The notes below the pieces were generated by a model. The model had not been told where the DNA came from. It made no database searches and worked only from the letters and a program-made list of their open reading frames with translations. From Treponema sp. (GTDB lineage: Bacteria; Spirochaetota; Spirochaetia; Treponematales; Treponemataceae): 36,119 nt of DNA. Every line of letters starts with the position of its first letter. Positions within the stretch are counted from its first letter, which is position 1. The stretch is taken from NCBI GenBank assembly GCA_016296205.1, contig JAEDJS010000012.1, forward strand, positions 1 through 36,119. The letters are read 5' to 3'. The translations under genes and the position numbers were made by a program. Below are positions 15,866-23,419 of the stretch, piece by piece.

Positions 15866-15951
15866 ATTTCCTCCCATTGATTGCAAGTGCGGTTGAATGG
15901 TACACATTGCGAGTGCAGCACGGCAATCCATTTTTATAAGTTGATATTACT

Positions 15952-15994
15952 AACATAACCCGAATATGACTAGATGTCAAATTTTATGACTAGA
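15952..15994 (-). promoter_or_regulatory. Toxin-antitoxin promoter with direct-repeat operator
   Basis: On the minus strand TTGACA (15975-15980) and TATGTT (15952-15957) are separated by 17 bp. Two exact copies of TCTAGTCATA (forward 15965-15974 and 15985-15994 as TATGACTAGA) flank the -35 box, 20 bp apart start to start and so on the same face of the helix. This is a good candidate autoregulatory operator. Confidence 0.7.
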
Positions 15995-16034
15995 TTTTTA
16001 GTGTAAGGCGAGTTTTAGGTTTTGTGTTGAGGGA

Positions 16035-16112
16035 TTGGGGGCGTTGCGGGGTCTCCCCGCAGAAGGGGTAGCGACCTACGAAGTGGGCGCGGAGGGGAAG
16101 ACTTGCCCCTTT
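16035..16112. repeat. GC-rich palindromic intergenic element
   Basis: It contains GCGGGG-TCT-CCCCGC and AGGGG-AAGACTTG-CCCCT hairpins around a CGACCTACGAAGTGGGCGC segment. The same CGAAGTGRGCGC core occurs in the 1-800 array (near 158-170), so the two elements may be related. It is much richer in GC than its surroundings. It lies between the divergent toxin-antitoxin and diguanylate cyclase promoters. Confidence 0.6.
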
Positions 16113-16130
16113 TGTGTATTAAAAAAAATT

Positions 16131-16159
16131 TTGCAAATTCCAAAAATCGGCATTATAAT
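16131..16159 (+). promoter_or_regulatory. Promoter giving a leaderless diguanylate cyclase mRNA
   Basis: TTGCAA (16131-16136), exact 17-bp spacer, TATAAT (16154-16159), then 6 nt to the ATG at 16166. There is no SD. It is one of the best-formed leaderless promoters in the window. Confidence 0.65.
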
Positions 16160-16165
16160 TTAGTA

Positions 16166-19100
16166 ATGGATTCAGTAAAAATTCTTAGTGATATTAAAAA
16201 TTGTTTTATGGGTCTCAGAAATGAACATGTTCTTTACCTTTCTTTGCCCCAAAATATTATGGATTCTCTTCCCGATCAGTTGGGGACTGAGTACACGGTT
16301 GTAAATGCAATCAATAATTTGAGTCCATTGGTGCCTTTTCTTGGGCTTCTAAAAGATGTTAAGCCGGCGGATAAAATTGTGCGGGATTGTGTATATTCTC
16401 TGCAGGTTAATACTTTTCTTAGTTATTTCCACACTGGTGTTGCAGAAACTAGACAGGATGCCTTTATTCGCGAAGAGGTTTATTACGAACGAATCCGATG
16501 CCATAATGCTGTTGTTGAACTTCTGGAAAAATGCTACGACAAAAATGCTGTTATTTTAAACGCCCAGGAACTTAGTGCCGATAGTATTGATGTTTTGCGC
16601 AAGGTTTCTGCTTCAAAAAAATTTAGGGGCAAGTTGATTTTCTGTTTTAATATTGAATGTTTAGACAGTTCGTCTACGGAAGTTACTAAGTTTATTGAAG
16701 AAATTTGTAATAATGAAAACTTTTTTGAAATTACTGATTTTGAAAGCAATCGTGTTCGGGAAAATATTGACTATAACGACAGGTTCAGCAAAACTGTTCG
16801 CAGTGATGATTTAGAAAATGCCGTTACAAATCTTATGGGGTTTGTGGCTCTTAAACAGGGCAGACAGGTTATTGATTTTTACAAAAATTATCAAAAAAAT
16901 CTTGATATGACTTTAGAAGCTACTTGTCGTGTTAATTTTGAAATGTCACGGATTTGTTTTTACGCCGGTGATTATGATGAAGCAAGTTTCTTTCTGAACA
17001 ATGTTATTGAATCTCAATGCAACGAAATTCTTCTTGGTTCGGCTTACCTTTATCTTTCTTATGTTCTGATTATGAAGAATAGTGCTTCCGAGGCATTACG
17101 TTACATTAAGCTGGCACTGCAGATTCTGGAAAAGCACAAGGACAATTACAATTATGCTCTTGCCTATCAGTTGTATTATAAAATCACAGAGCGCAATGGT
17201 AAAGCTAAATCTGTTGATGAATATCACACTGCTTTGAGCTTGCTGGAAATATTTGGGCTTACTAACAATTACATAAATGTTAGTCTGATTGTTCCTTTTG
17301 CTCTTATTAACGATACAGAAGGTCGCAAACTTTTGATGCCTACAATTGATGAAGTCATTAAAAATGCAGAGCGGCTTAACAATGAATTTGCTCTTTCTAC
17401 TGCTTATCACTGGAAGGGACTTGTTCTTAGCCGTAAAGGAAATCAGGATAAAGGTTTGGAATGGTATTTAAAATGTTGTTCTATCCGCCAGCAGATTGGT
17501 GAAGTAAGTTCTCTGATTAAAATTTCCAATGGTTTGTGCTACGAATATTTTATCCGCTCTGATTACAAAGAGGCTTATAACTTAATCAACAATATTGTAA
17601 ATCGAATTGACGAAATTAATGATTACTCCGAACTTGTTATTACTCTTACAAATATGGCAAAAACTTTGTTCTTTTCAAGGAATTTTAAGCAGGCCAATAT
17701 TTTGCTCCATAGAATAATTAAGTTTATGGTTTTGTTCGATCTGGATTCTTCGGCTTTTAATACATTCCTTCCAGAAAAAAACGACATTATGCTTTTTATG
17801 GCCATAATTGCTTTTATGAATGAAGATTATATCAGGGCTCATGCTCATTTTCATAATGTTGATCACAATGGCAAAAAAATCAGCAATATTTGTATACCGT
17901 TTAAATTTTTCCTGAATGCGCTTATTGAACTTAAGGAACAGAATCTGGAAAAGGCAATTGAACTGTTTTATGAGGCAGAATCTATTTCTAAAAATTACGG
18001 CATTGGCGAAGAACACCAGATTGTTTTTATGTACATGGAATTTGCTGTTATTCTGAACAAGCTTGGTTATAAAGGCTATAAAGAACATGCAGTAAGATTT
18101 TTTGAACAGGGCGAAAAACTGGCAAGGCAGTGTAAGTTAGGCTGGTATTTGCAGGATAAGAAAAAAGGTTCTATTGAAGAATATGAAAAGTTGAATCGTT
18201 CTTTTGATGCTCTTAACATTGATTTGAATTATCTTGAAGAAGTTGCCCAAAAAGAAAAAATGGTAAATCAACTGCATAAGCGTCTGCGGGACAGTCAGTT
18301 TCTTAACAAGATTCTTGCGTTTGGTAACGAATATGTGGAAGAGCGCAAATATACGGATCACGTTGTTCAGGCTACTTTTGAATATACTATGGCAATTTCT
18401 GTTTATCTTGCGGAGGTTGTTGCCGGTAAATGGGAAATAATTAGTCAGATTACTCGTGGCGACTCTACGGACAAACCTTCCCAGCGTGACTGGAATGACC
18501 TGCTGGTAGAAAGCCATAGAAATGGTAATACTCATTTTGTGTTTAACCGTCAGAAAAATATGATTTTTGGTGATATTTCCAAGTTTGATTTTAAGGGCGG
18601 TGTAATTATTGTTCCAAGTGCCGAAACAAAATTTACTGGGGAAGATCATGCCATTATTAATATTGCAATGAGTAATCTCCAGGCTCAGCTTGTTATGATG
18701 CGGCAGAATAAACACCTTTTGTTTATTTCCAGCACAGATGAACTTAGTATGCTTAAAAACCGTCATGCTTTACAAGAAAAACTTGCCTGCGAAACAGAAA
18801 TGGTTAAGCGTTACCAGAAAAAGCAGAATTCATCTATGCTTATGTCTATTACCTTTATCGATCTGGATAATTTTAAATATTATAATGATACTTACGGTCA
18901 CGATATTGGCGATTTGATGATAGAAAGCTTTGGCAAACTTCTTAAGAAAGTTTATCGTCGTGTTGATTTTGTGAGCCGTTATGGTGGAGATGAATTTGTT
19001 ATTCTTTTGCCAAGTACTAACTGCCAGGAAAGTGTAAGGGCTGCGGAGCGTGTAAAAGAAGAACTTGTTGCTCAGAATTATTTTATTTCAGCAATAGAAG

Positions 19101-19312
19101 AAGCGGTTAAGCATCCGGTTCATATTCCTCCTGATAAATATCTTGGATTCAGTACTGGTATTTGCTCTAATTTCGATGTGGAGCCAAATTACGACATGGA
19201 ACGCACAATGGCTAATGCCGACAAAGCTCTCTACTACACAAAGGAACACAATAAAGGCGGTATTACCATCTGGCTGGATATTAAAGATAAAATAGAAGGT
19301 AATTGCGAATAA
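16166..19312 (+). CDS. TPR-repeat diguanylate cyclase (GGDEF)
   Basis: A 1048-residue cytoplasmic protein. Residues 1 to about 230 resemble a degenerate NTPase-like N-terminus with no clear P-loop. About 240-700 is a helical array with TPR-like repeats. About 720-880 looks like a GAF-type sensor region. The C-terminus is a complete GGDEF domain: STDELSMLKNRHAL, FIDLDNFKYYNDTYGHDIGD, and SRYGGDEFVILLPS with GGDEF near residue 940. RRVD lies five residues before GGDEF, matching the RxxD inhibitory site. It should convert two GTP to c-di-GMP, with product feedback. I chose the ATG at 16166 over 16103 because the promoter sits between them. There are no membrane segments, so it senses an internal signal. 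Confidence 0.88.
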   Translation: MDSVKILSDIKNCFMGLRNEHVLYLSLPQNIMDSLPDQLGTEYTVVNAINNLSPLVPFLGLLKDVKPADKIVRDCVYSLQVNTFLSYFHTGVAETRQDAFIREEVYYERIRCHNAVVELLEKCYDKNAVILNAQELSADSIDVLRKVSASKKFRGKLIFCFNIECLDSSSTEVTKFIEEICNNENFFEITDFESNRVRENIDYNDRFSKTVRSDDLENAVTNLMGFVALKQGRQVIDFYKNYQKNLDMTLEATCRVNFEMSRICFYAGDYDEASFFLNNVIESQCNEILLGSAYLYLSYVLIMKNSASEALRYIKLALQILEKHKDNYNYALAYQLYYKITERNGKAKSVDEYHTALSLLEIFGLTNNYINVSLIVPFALINDTEGRKLLMPTIDEVIKNAERLNNEFALSTAYHWKGLVLSRKGNQDKGLEWYLKCCSIRQQIGEVSSLIKISNGLCYEYFIRSDYKEAYNLINNIVNRIDEINDYSELVITLTNMAKTLFFSRNFKQANILLHRIIKFMVLFDLDSSAFNTFLPEKNDIMLFMAIIAFMNEDYIRAHAHFHNVDHNGKKISNICIPFKFFLNALIELKEQNLEKAIELFYEAESISKNYGIGEEHQIVFMYMEFAVILNKLGYKGYKEHAVRFFEQGEKLARQCKLGWYLQDKKKGSIEEYEKLNRSFDALNIDLNYLEEVAQKEKMVNQLHKRLRDSQFLNKILAFGNEYVEERKYTDHVVQATFEYTMAISVYLAEVVAGKWEIISQITRGDSTDKPSQRDWNDLLVESHRNGNTHFVFNRQKNMIFGDISKFDFKGGVIIVPSAETKFTGEDHAIINIAMSNLQAQLVMMRQNKHLLFISSTDELSMLKNRHALQEKLACETEMVKRYQKKQNSSMLMSITFIDLDNFKYYNDTYGHDIGDLMIESFGKLLKKVYRRVDFVSRYGGDEFVILLPSTNCQESVRAAERVKEELVAQNYFISAIEEAVKHPVHIPPDKYLGFSTGICSNFDVEPNYDMERTMANADKALYYTKEHNKGGITIWLDIKDKIEGNCE

Positions 19313-19338
19313 TTTCGGAATGATGTCTGCCGAAGGAG

Positions 19339-19380
19339 AAAAAAATTCCGGTCAACTTGAAATCAAATCAATTTGACCGG
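19339..19380 (-). terminator. Intrinsic terminator for the outer-membrane protein gene
   Basis: CCGGTCAA (19348-19355) pairs with TTGACCGG (19373-19380). On the minus strand the stem is followed by a run of seven T residues, fitting the gene ending at 19415. The diguanylate cyclase transcript may use the same stem from the other side. Confidence 0.7.
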
Positions 19381-19414
19381 TCTTAATTATTTTAAATTGT
19401 TGTTAACTTAAAAA

Positions 19415-20422
19415 CTAGAATCTGTGCTGCCAGCTGAATGCAAGGCGTTTAAAGTAGTATTCTGTTCCTTTTGCTGTCATAAGAATTTCATCTGCTGGAG
19501 TTCTGTCTGCTGGATTGAATTCATATCCACTATATCCACGGCGTCCTGCAAAATTAATAAGTGTGAACAATGTATCATTTTTGCCAAGGTTGAATACTAA
19601 TACTGGGCTAAGGTTAACTTCTGTGAAATTGCCTTTGAAATTTTCGTCGTATTTTCCAAAATCTGCACCATTGTAGTGGCTTTCCAATTCTGCACGGAAT
19701 CCAACCAAAGAAAGAATTGTTGGCATCTGGTATCCGATTGTATAGCACTGGTAGTTCATCCAGCCGTCTGCTCTGCCGTATGTGTTCTGGAATTCGTAAA
19801 TCTGTGAATCTGCGCCAAGGAGCTTATTGTATTTGATTTCGTAATATGCCTGCAAAACAATGTGGTGCCAGTCACCAGGCCAAACTGCTCCTGTGTCAAA
19901 CTGGAATGTTCCGCCAACAAAAGAGTTAAAAAGCCAGTCAGAAAATGGTGTTTCTGGGTCGTAAGTTGGTCCTGCAACTGGTTCTCTTTGCATGTTGAGT
20001 GGGTTAAAGCTTGATGAATAGTAAGCGCCAAGGAAAGGAAGATTCCATCCGCTAGTTACAGAAACTCCACCGCTAAGCACGATAAATGCTATTGGTGTAA
20101 AGTTGAACTGCAATTTTGGAGAAACCGTAACTGGTGAAAGTTCAAATCCTCCTTTAAGAACAAGGCGGTTACCTTTTGTAAGTGGATTGTCTCCAAATGG
20201 TGTAGGAATTTTGTATTCTGCCCAAGCTGTTGTTCTTGTTTCCAGACCCTTGTAAGGTCCAGTGATTGGTGCAAAATGGTTTTCTGCTGAATCAACTGGT
20301 GCAGATAATGGATAGTAAGCCAGGTCTGTTGTAAGGCTAAATGCCCATGGACTTGTTTCTTCTGCAAAAACTGCTGCAATTGTAAGGAAAAGTCCTGCTG
20401 CAATTGAAAGAATTTTCTTCAT
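19415..20422 (-). CDS. Outer-membrane beta-barrel protein
   Basis: The 335-residue product has a signal peptide (MKKILSIAAGLFLTIAAVFA, cut before EETS). The rest alternates polar and aromatic residues with no hydrophobic helices, and it ends in WQHRF. A terminal phenylalanine is the usual signal for barrel assembly. This supports an outer-membrane location; transport or adhesion function is unknown. Treponema genomes carry many such lineage-specific barrels. AAGGAG stands 7 bases before the ATG. A near-consensus promoter upstream and a terminator downstream indicate a monocistronic, well-expressed gene. Confidence 0.8.
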   Translation of the reverse strand: MKKILSIAAGLFLTIAAVFAEETSPWAFSLTTDLAYYPLSAPVDSAENHFAPITGPYKGLETRTTAWAEYKIPTPFGDNPLTKGNRLVLKGGFELSPVTVSPKLQFNFTPIAFIVLSGGVSVTSGWNLPFLGAYYSSSFNPLNMQREPVAGPTYDPETPFSDWLFNSFVGGTFQFDTGAVWPGDWHHIVLQAYYEIKYNKLLGADSQIYEFQNTYGRADGWMNYQCYTIGYQMPTILSLVGFRAELESHYNGADFGKYDENFKGNFTEVNLSPVLVFNLGKNDTLFTLINFAGRRGYSGYEFNPADRTPADEILMTAKGTEYYFKRLAFSWQHRF

Positions 20423-20473
20423 CTAATAACTCCTTCTAAATATAAAATTTTGTTATATTTATCTATACTTTAT

Positions 20474-20500
20474 ATTATATCACAATTTTTGATTTGTCAA
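20474..20500 (-). promoter_or_regulatory. Strong promoter for the outer-membrane protein gene
   Basis: TTGACA (20495-20500) and TATAAT (20474-20479) on the minus strand, both perfect, with a slightly short 15-bp spacer. The leader of about 45 nt carries AAGGAG. Confidence 0.6.
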
Positions 20501-20509
20501 AGATTATTT

Positions 20510-21352
20510 TTAGTTAAATGGCCACAAGTCGTGAACTCCAGGTGAATCTTTTTCCTGGTCATTGTCTGGTTCTGGCTTATTTCTGTTGATTTTACTTTCC
20601 AGAACTTCTCCTGTTTCTATGGTGTGTTCAATACTTTGTTCTGTTGTAAGAATCAACTGGTCTTTTTTAGAAATCCGCTTGATAATTTTAAGGGCAATTA
20701 AGTCTATAACAATAACAAGAACGTAGAAAAGACTGTTTATAGAAATTTCAATGGCGCTTTCACTAAGCAGGAAGTCATAAGTTCCATGAACTATTGTGGG
20801 AACAGAAATTGCAAGGAACATGTTTATCCAGTATCTGATTGTGTTTTCTCTGTTCTGGTGATATTTGGCTTTTCCAAGATAATATCCCATGAAAATTCCA
20901 AAAGTTCCGTGGCCTGGAATAGAAAAAATTGCCCGCACAAATGCAACTTGTGTTCCAAAAGAAATAACATATAGGAGATTTTCAAGAGCTGCAAAACCAA
21001 GGCTGCTGGTGGCGGCGTAAACAATGGCATCGTATTTGTAATTGAAGTTTTTGTTTTTCCAGACAAATATCATAAAAACAGCCAGTTTAATTGATTCTTC
21101 CACAAGTGCAATTCCTAAAAAATTTTGGGCAATGTCAAAAGAAAGGGAATCAATAAAAATGTTACTTAAAATTGAAGCTGCCAGTTTTTCTAAGGGTATT
21201 GCAATTGGTCCAAAAATTGCTCCCATAAAGAGAATTTTGCACACAAAGCCAAAAGGTTCTTTTTCTACTTTATCTTTTGCATAAATGTACCAGAAAAGAA
21301 TGACGACTGGTAAAAGTGCCGGAATAATAACAAGCCATAAAATTGTCTTCAT
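20510..21352 (-). CDS. PrsW-family intramembrane metalloprotease
   Basis: A 280-residue membrane protein with about seven or eight helices. It has the PrsW hallmarks: EKEPFG near the N-terminus, VEESIKLAVFMIF (EExxK), GFAALENLLYVISFG, PGHGTFGIFMGYYLG and VPTIVHGTYDFLL with probable zinc-binding histidines. PrsW in Bacillus cleaves the anti-sigma factor RsiW, but family substrates vary and none is evident here. The hydrophilic C-terminal tail (about residues 235-280) should be cytoplasmic. The start overlaps the Nudix stop by 4 bp, so the two are cotranscribed. The 3' end lies just upstream of the promoter for the outer-membrane protein gene. Confidence 0.85.
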   Translation of the reverse strand: MKTILWLVIIPALLPVVILFWYIYAKDKVEKEPFGFVCKILFMGAIFGPIAIPLEKLAASILSNIFIDSLSFDIAQNFLGIALVEESIKLAVFMIFVWKNKNFNYKYDAIVYAATSSLGFAALENLLYVISFGTQVAFVRAIFSIPGHGTFGIFMGYYLGKAKYHQNRENTIRYWINMFLAISVPTIVHGTYDFLLSESAIEISINSLFYVLVIVIDLIALKIIKRISKKDQLILTTEQSIEHTIETGEVLESKINRNKPEPDNDQEKDSPGVHDLWPFN

Positions 21353-21840
21353 TTTGATTCTCCAGAAAAAATTATTCCCTCTTCCGGAAGATTTCCATCC
21401 TGGTAAATGAGTTTTAATTTAAAAAAGGGCTGGTCATCGAATAATTTTTGTAAAAAGATTTTATCGCCTTCCCAAAGGGGCAGGTTGAATATTTTATTCT
21501 TTGGTATCCATTTAAGTTCACCTTCGTTGCATTCAATTAGATTTCCTGTAAAACCAGTTGCGGTGTACAAATGAGTAATTTCTGTAAAGTCCAGTTTTCC
21601 GCCTTTATAAAATTCAAAAAGTATGTGAGCCCTGTATTTGTAATTAGTGAGTGTAAGGTTTGCTTCTTCCATACATTCTCTAAGAAGGCACTGTTCTGGT
21701 GTTTCTCCTTCTTCCAGATGCCCGCCTATGCCAATCCATTTTCCCTGATTAACATCATTTTTTTTCTTGTTGCGGTAAAGCATTAAATAACAGTCATCTT
21801 TTTCTACGTAACATAAAGTGGTTTCTTTTAAATTACTCAT
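21349..21840 (-). CDS. Nudix hydrolase, MutT-like
   Basis: A 163-residue cytoplasmic enzyme with the Nudix box GHLEEGETPEQCLLRE followed by CMEEANL, matching GX5EX7REUXEEXGU apart from the final glycine-equivalent alanine. It should hydrolyse a nucleoside diphosphate derivative, perhaps an oxidised dNTP (8-oxo-dGTP diphosphatase type); substrate is unproven. I use the ATG at 21840 (MSNLKETTLCYVEK) rather than 21882, because the family begins there and an extended -10 box sits 6 nt upstream. It heads a two-gene unit with the PrsW protease. Confidence 0.85.
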   Translation of the reverse strand: MSNLKETTLCYVEKDDCYLMLYRNKKKNDVNQGKWIGIGGHLEEGETPEQCLLRECMEEANLTLTNYKYRAHILFEFYKGGKLDFTEITHLYTATGFTGNLIECNEGELKWIPKNKIFNLPLWEGDKIFLQKLFDDQPFFKLKLIYQDGNLPEEGIIFSGESK

Positions 21841-21846
21841 GCTAGT

Positions 21847-21855
21847 AGAATAACA
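21847..21855 (-). promoter_or_regulatory. Extended -10 promoter giving a leaderless Nudix mRNA
   Basis: TGT followed by TATTCT (21847-21852) on the minus strand, 6 nt before the ATG at 21840. There is no SD sequence. Confidence 0.4.
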
Positions 21856-21900
21856 CATTTTGGGAATTTTGCCACTGACCATTGTTTTTTTAATGTTATG

Positions 21901-21909
21901 TGCTATAAT
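21901..21909 (+). promoter_or_regulatory. Extended -10 promoter for the SH3-like/M48/cyclase operon
   Basis: TGC followed by TATAAT (21904-21909), with a weak TTGTTT -35 candidate at 21882-21887. A second TATAAT at 21919-21924 is an alternative. It is divergent from the Nudix promoter. Confidence 0.5.
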
Positions 21910-21958
21910 TTAAAGATATTATAATTGTGGTTATTATTTAATTACAATGGAGGAAAAA

Positions 21959-22423
21959 ATGAAAAAGCATCTGTTGATTGCAGCACTTTTTATCGCGGCT
22001 AGTTCAGTTTTTGGAGCTCCAAAAAAATTGTATGTTGCAGTTCAAAATGGTGAATTGAGAGATAAAAATTCGGTAAAAGGAAAAGTTGTCTGTAATGTTG
22101 AATATGCAGATGTGGTGCTTGCCGATAAGTTTAATAAAAAAGACAAATGGATTCTTGTTTATCCTGTTGGTGACAGGTCATCAAAGGGCTATATCAAATT
22201 AACTGAACTTTCTGAAAAGAAACTTGTTGCTGGTAAAAAAGTAACTGCCAATGCAAAAGAAATTGCTCTTGCCGGAAAGGGATTCAATGCAAGTGTTGAA
22301 CAGGTTTTTAAAACTAATTCCGATCTTAATTATTCTGCAGTTGATTCTGTTGAATTAAATGGATATGAACTGGAAAAAGTTGTGGAATTTGTAGAAGCAG
22401 GAAATCTTATTGTTGGAGACTAG
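21959..22423 (+). CDS. Small exported protein with SH3-like fold
   Basis: The 154-residue product has a signal peptide (MKKHLLIAALFIAASSVFGA). The segment from about 25 to 80 (LYVAVQNGELRDKNSVKGKV ... GDRSSKGYIKLTEL) resembles bacterial SH3-like domains, which often bind cell-wall peptides. The C-terminal half (about 90-154) is not recognised. GGAGGA precedes the ATG at 21959; the ATG at 21947 is part of the SD region. It is the first gene of an operon with an M48 lipoprotein protease (1-bp gap) and a CHASE2 cyclase, so a role in envelope sensing or maintenance is plausible but not shown. Confidence 0.7.
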   Translation: MKKHLLIAALFIAASSVFGAPKKLYVAVQNGELRDKNSVKGKVVCNVEYADVVLADKFNKKDKWILVYPVGDRSSKGYIKLTELSEKKLVAGKKVTANAKEIALAGKGFNASVEQVFKTNSDLNYSAVDSVELNGYELEKVVEFVEAGNLIVGD

Positions 22424-22424
22424 A

Positions 22425-23411
22425 ATGAAAAAAAATATATTGATTGCAGGTGCGGTTTTCTGTGCATCGCTGGTTTTTACAAGCTGTCTTTCTCTTGGTT
22501 TTCTATCGTCGGATTCACTTATTGAAATGGCCCTTAATACTACTGGCGATATGTTAACAAATGAAGAGTTGAACGCTGCTAAAAAAGGTGTAAAAGAGGT
22601 TTCAAAACTCAATCCGTCTCAGGAATATTATCTTGGCCGAACAATTGCGGCAACTTTGCTTTCTAATTACGAAATTTACGATAATCCTGAAGTTACTCAA
22701 TATTTGAATGATATTTGCGGGGCTTTACTTTTAAATGATGATGATAAAGTTCCATACAATGGATATTCCGTTGCAATTCTTGATACAGATGAGTTGAATG
22801 CTTTTTCTACCTGCGGTGGTCACATTCTTGTTACAAAAGGGATGCTGGAAACTGTAAAGACAGAAGATCAGCTGGCAAGTGTTATAGCTCACGAAATCGG
22901 GCATATTCAGTTAAAGCATAGTATTGAAGGAATTAAGAGCAGCAGAAAAAAGGATTTGAATTCTCAGGTATTTAAAATTGTTGCGGGGAATATTACTTCA
23001 ACTGTTGTAGAAGAATTCCTGGAGAGTAATGATTTTCTTTCTGGAGAAATTGCCAGCGCTTTTGGAACAAGTGCAAAAGAAACTGTAATGATTTTTTCTG
23101 ATTCTGTAACGGCTGGTGTTGGTGTTTTAACAGAAAGAGGTTATTCAAAAACTCAGGAATTTGAAGCCGACGAATATGCTGTTCTCCTCTTGGAAAATGC
23201 CGGCTATAATCCTAAAGAAATAAAAGAAATGCTTACTGCTATTAGGGTTAAAGCAAAAGCAAACAGAAAATTATTTGCAAATCTTTCTAAAACTCACCCA
23301 AGTCCAAATCTTCGCAAAATGAATCTTAAATCGGATCTTAGAAAATTCAAAAAATGTAAAACAGATCCTGTAAGAGTTGAACGGTTTGCAAAAGTAATGG
23401 AAAATCTGTAG
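22425..23411 (+). CDS. M48-family metalloprotease lipoprotein
   Basis: A 328-residue lipoprotein: the lipobox FTSC places the acylated cysteine at residue 21. The zinc motif AHEIGHIQLKH begins near residue 155, and QEFEADEYAVLLLENAGY carries the third zinc ligand, as in periplasmic M48 proteases such as BepA/LoiP. It probably degrades or helps assemble misfolded envelope proteins. An inserted polar segment lies between HEXXH and the glutamate. The start is 1 bp after the SH3-like gene stop, so translation is coupled. No separate promoter is seen. Confidence 0.88.
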   Translation: MKKNILIAGAVFCASLVFTSCLSLGFLSSDSLIEMALNTTGDMLTNEELNAAKKGVKEVSKLNPSQEYYLGRTIAATLLSNYEIYDNPEVTQYLNDICGALLLNDDDKVPYNGYSVAILDTDELNAFSTCGGHILVTKGMLETVKTEDQLASVIAHEIGHIQLKHSIEGIKSSRKKDLNSQVFKIVAGNITSTVVEEFLESNDFLSGEIASAFGTSAKETVMIFSDSVTAGVGVLTERGYSKTQEFEADEYAVLLLENAGYNPKEIKEMLTAIRVKAKANRKLFANLSKTHPSPNLRKMNLKSDLRKFKKCKTDPVRVERFAKVMENL

Positions 23412-23419
23412 GAAAAAAA

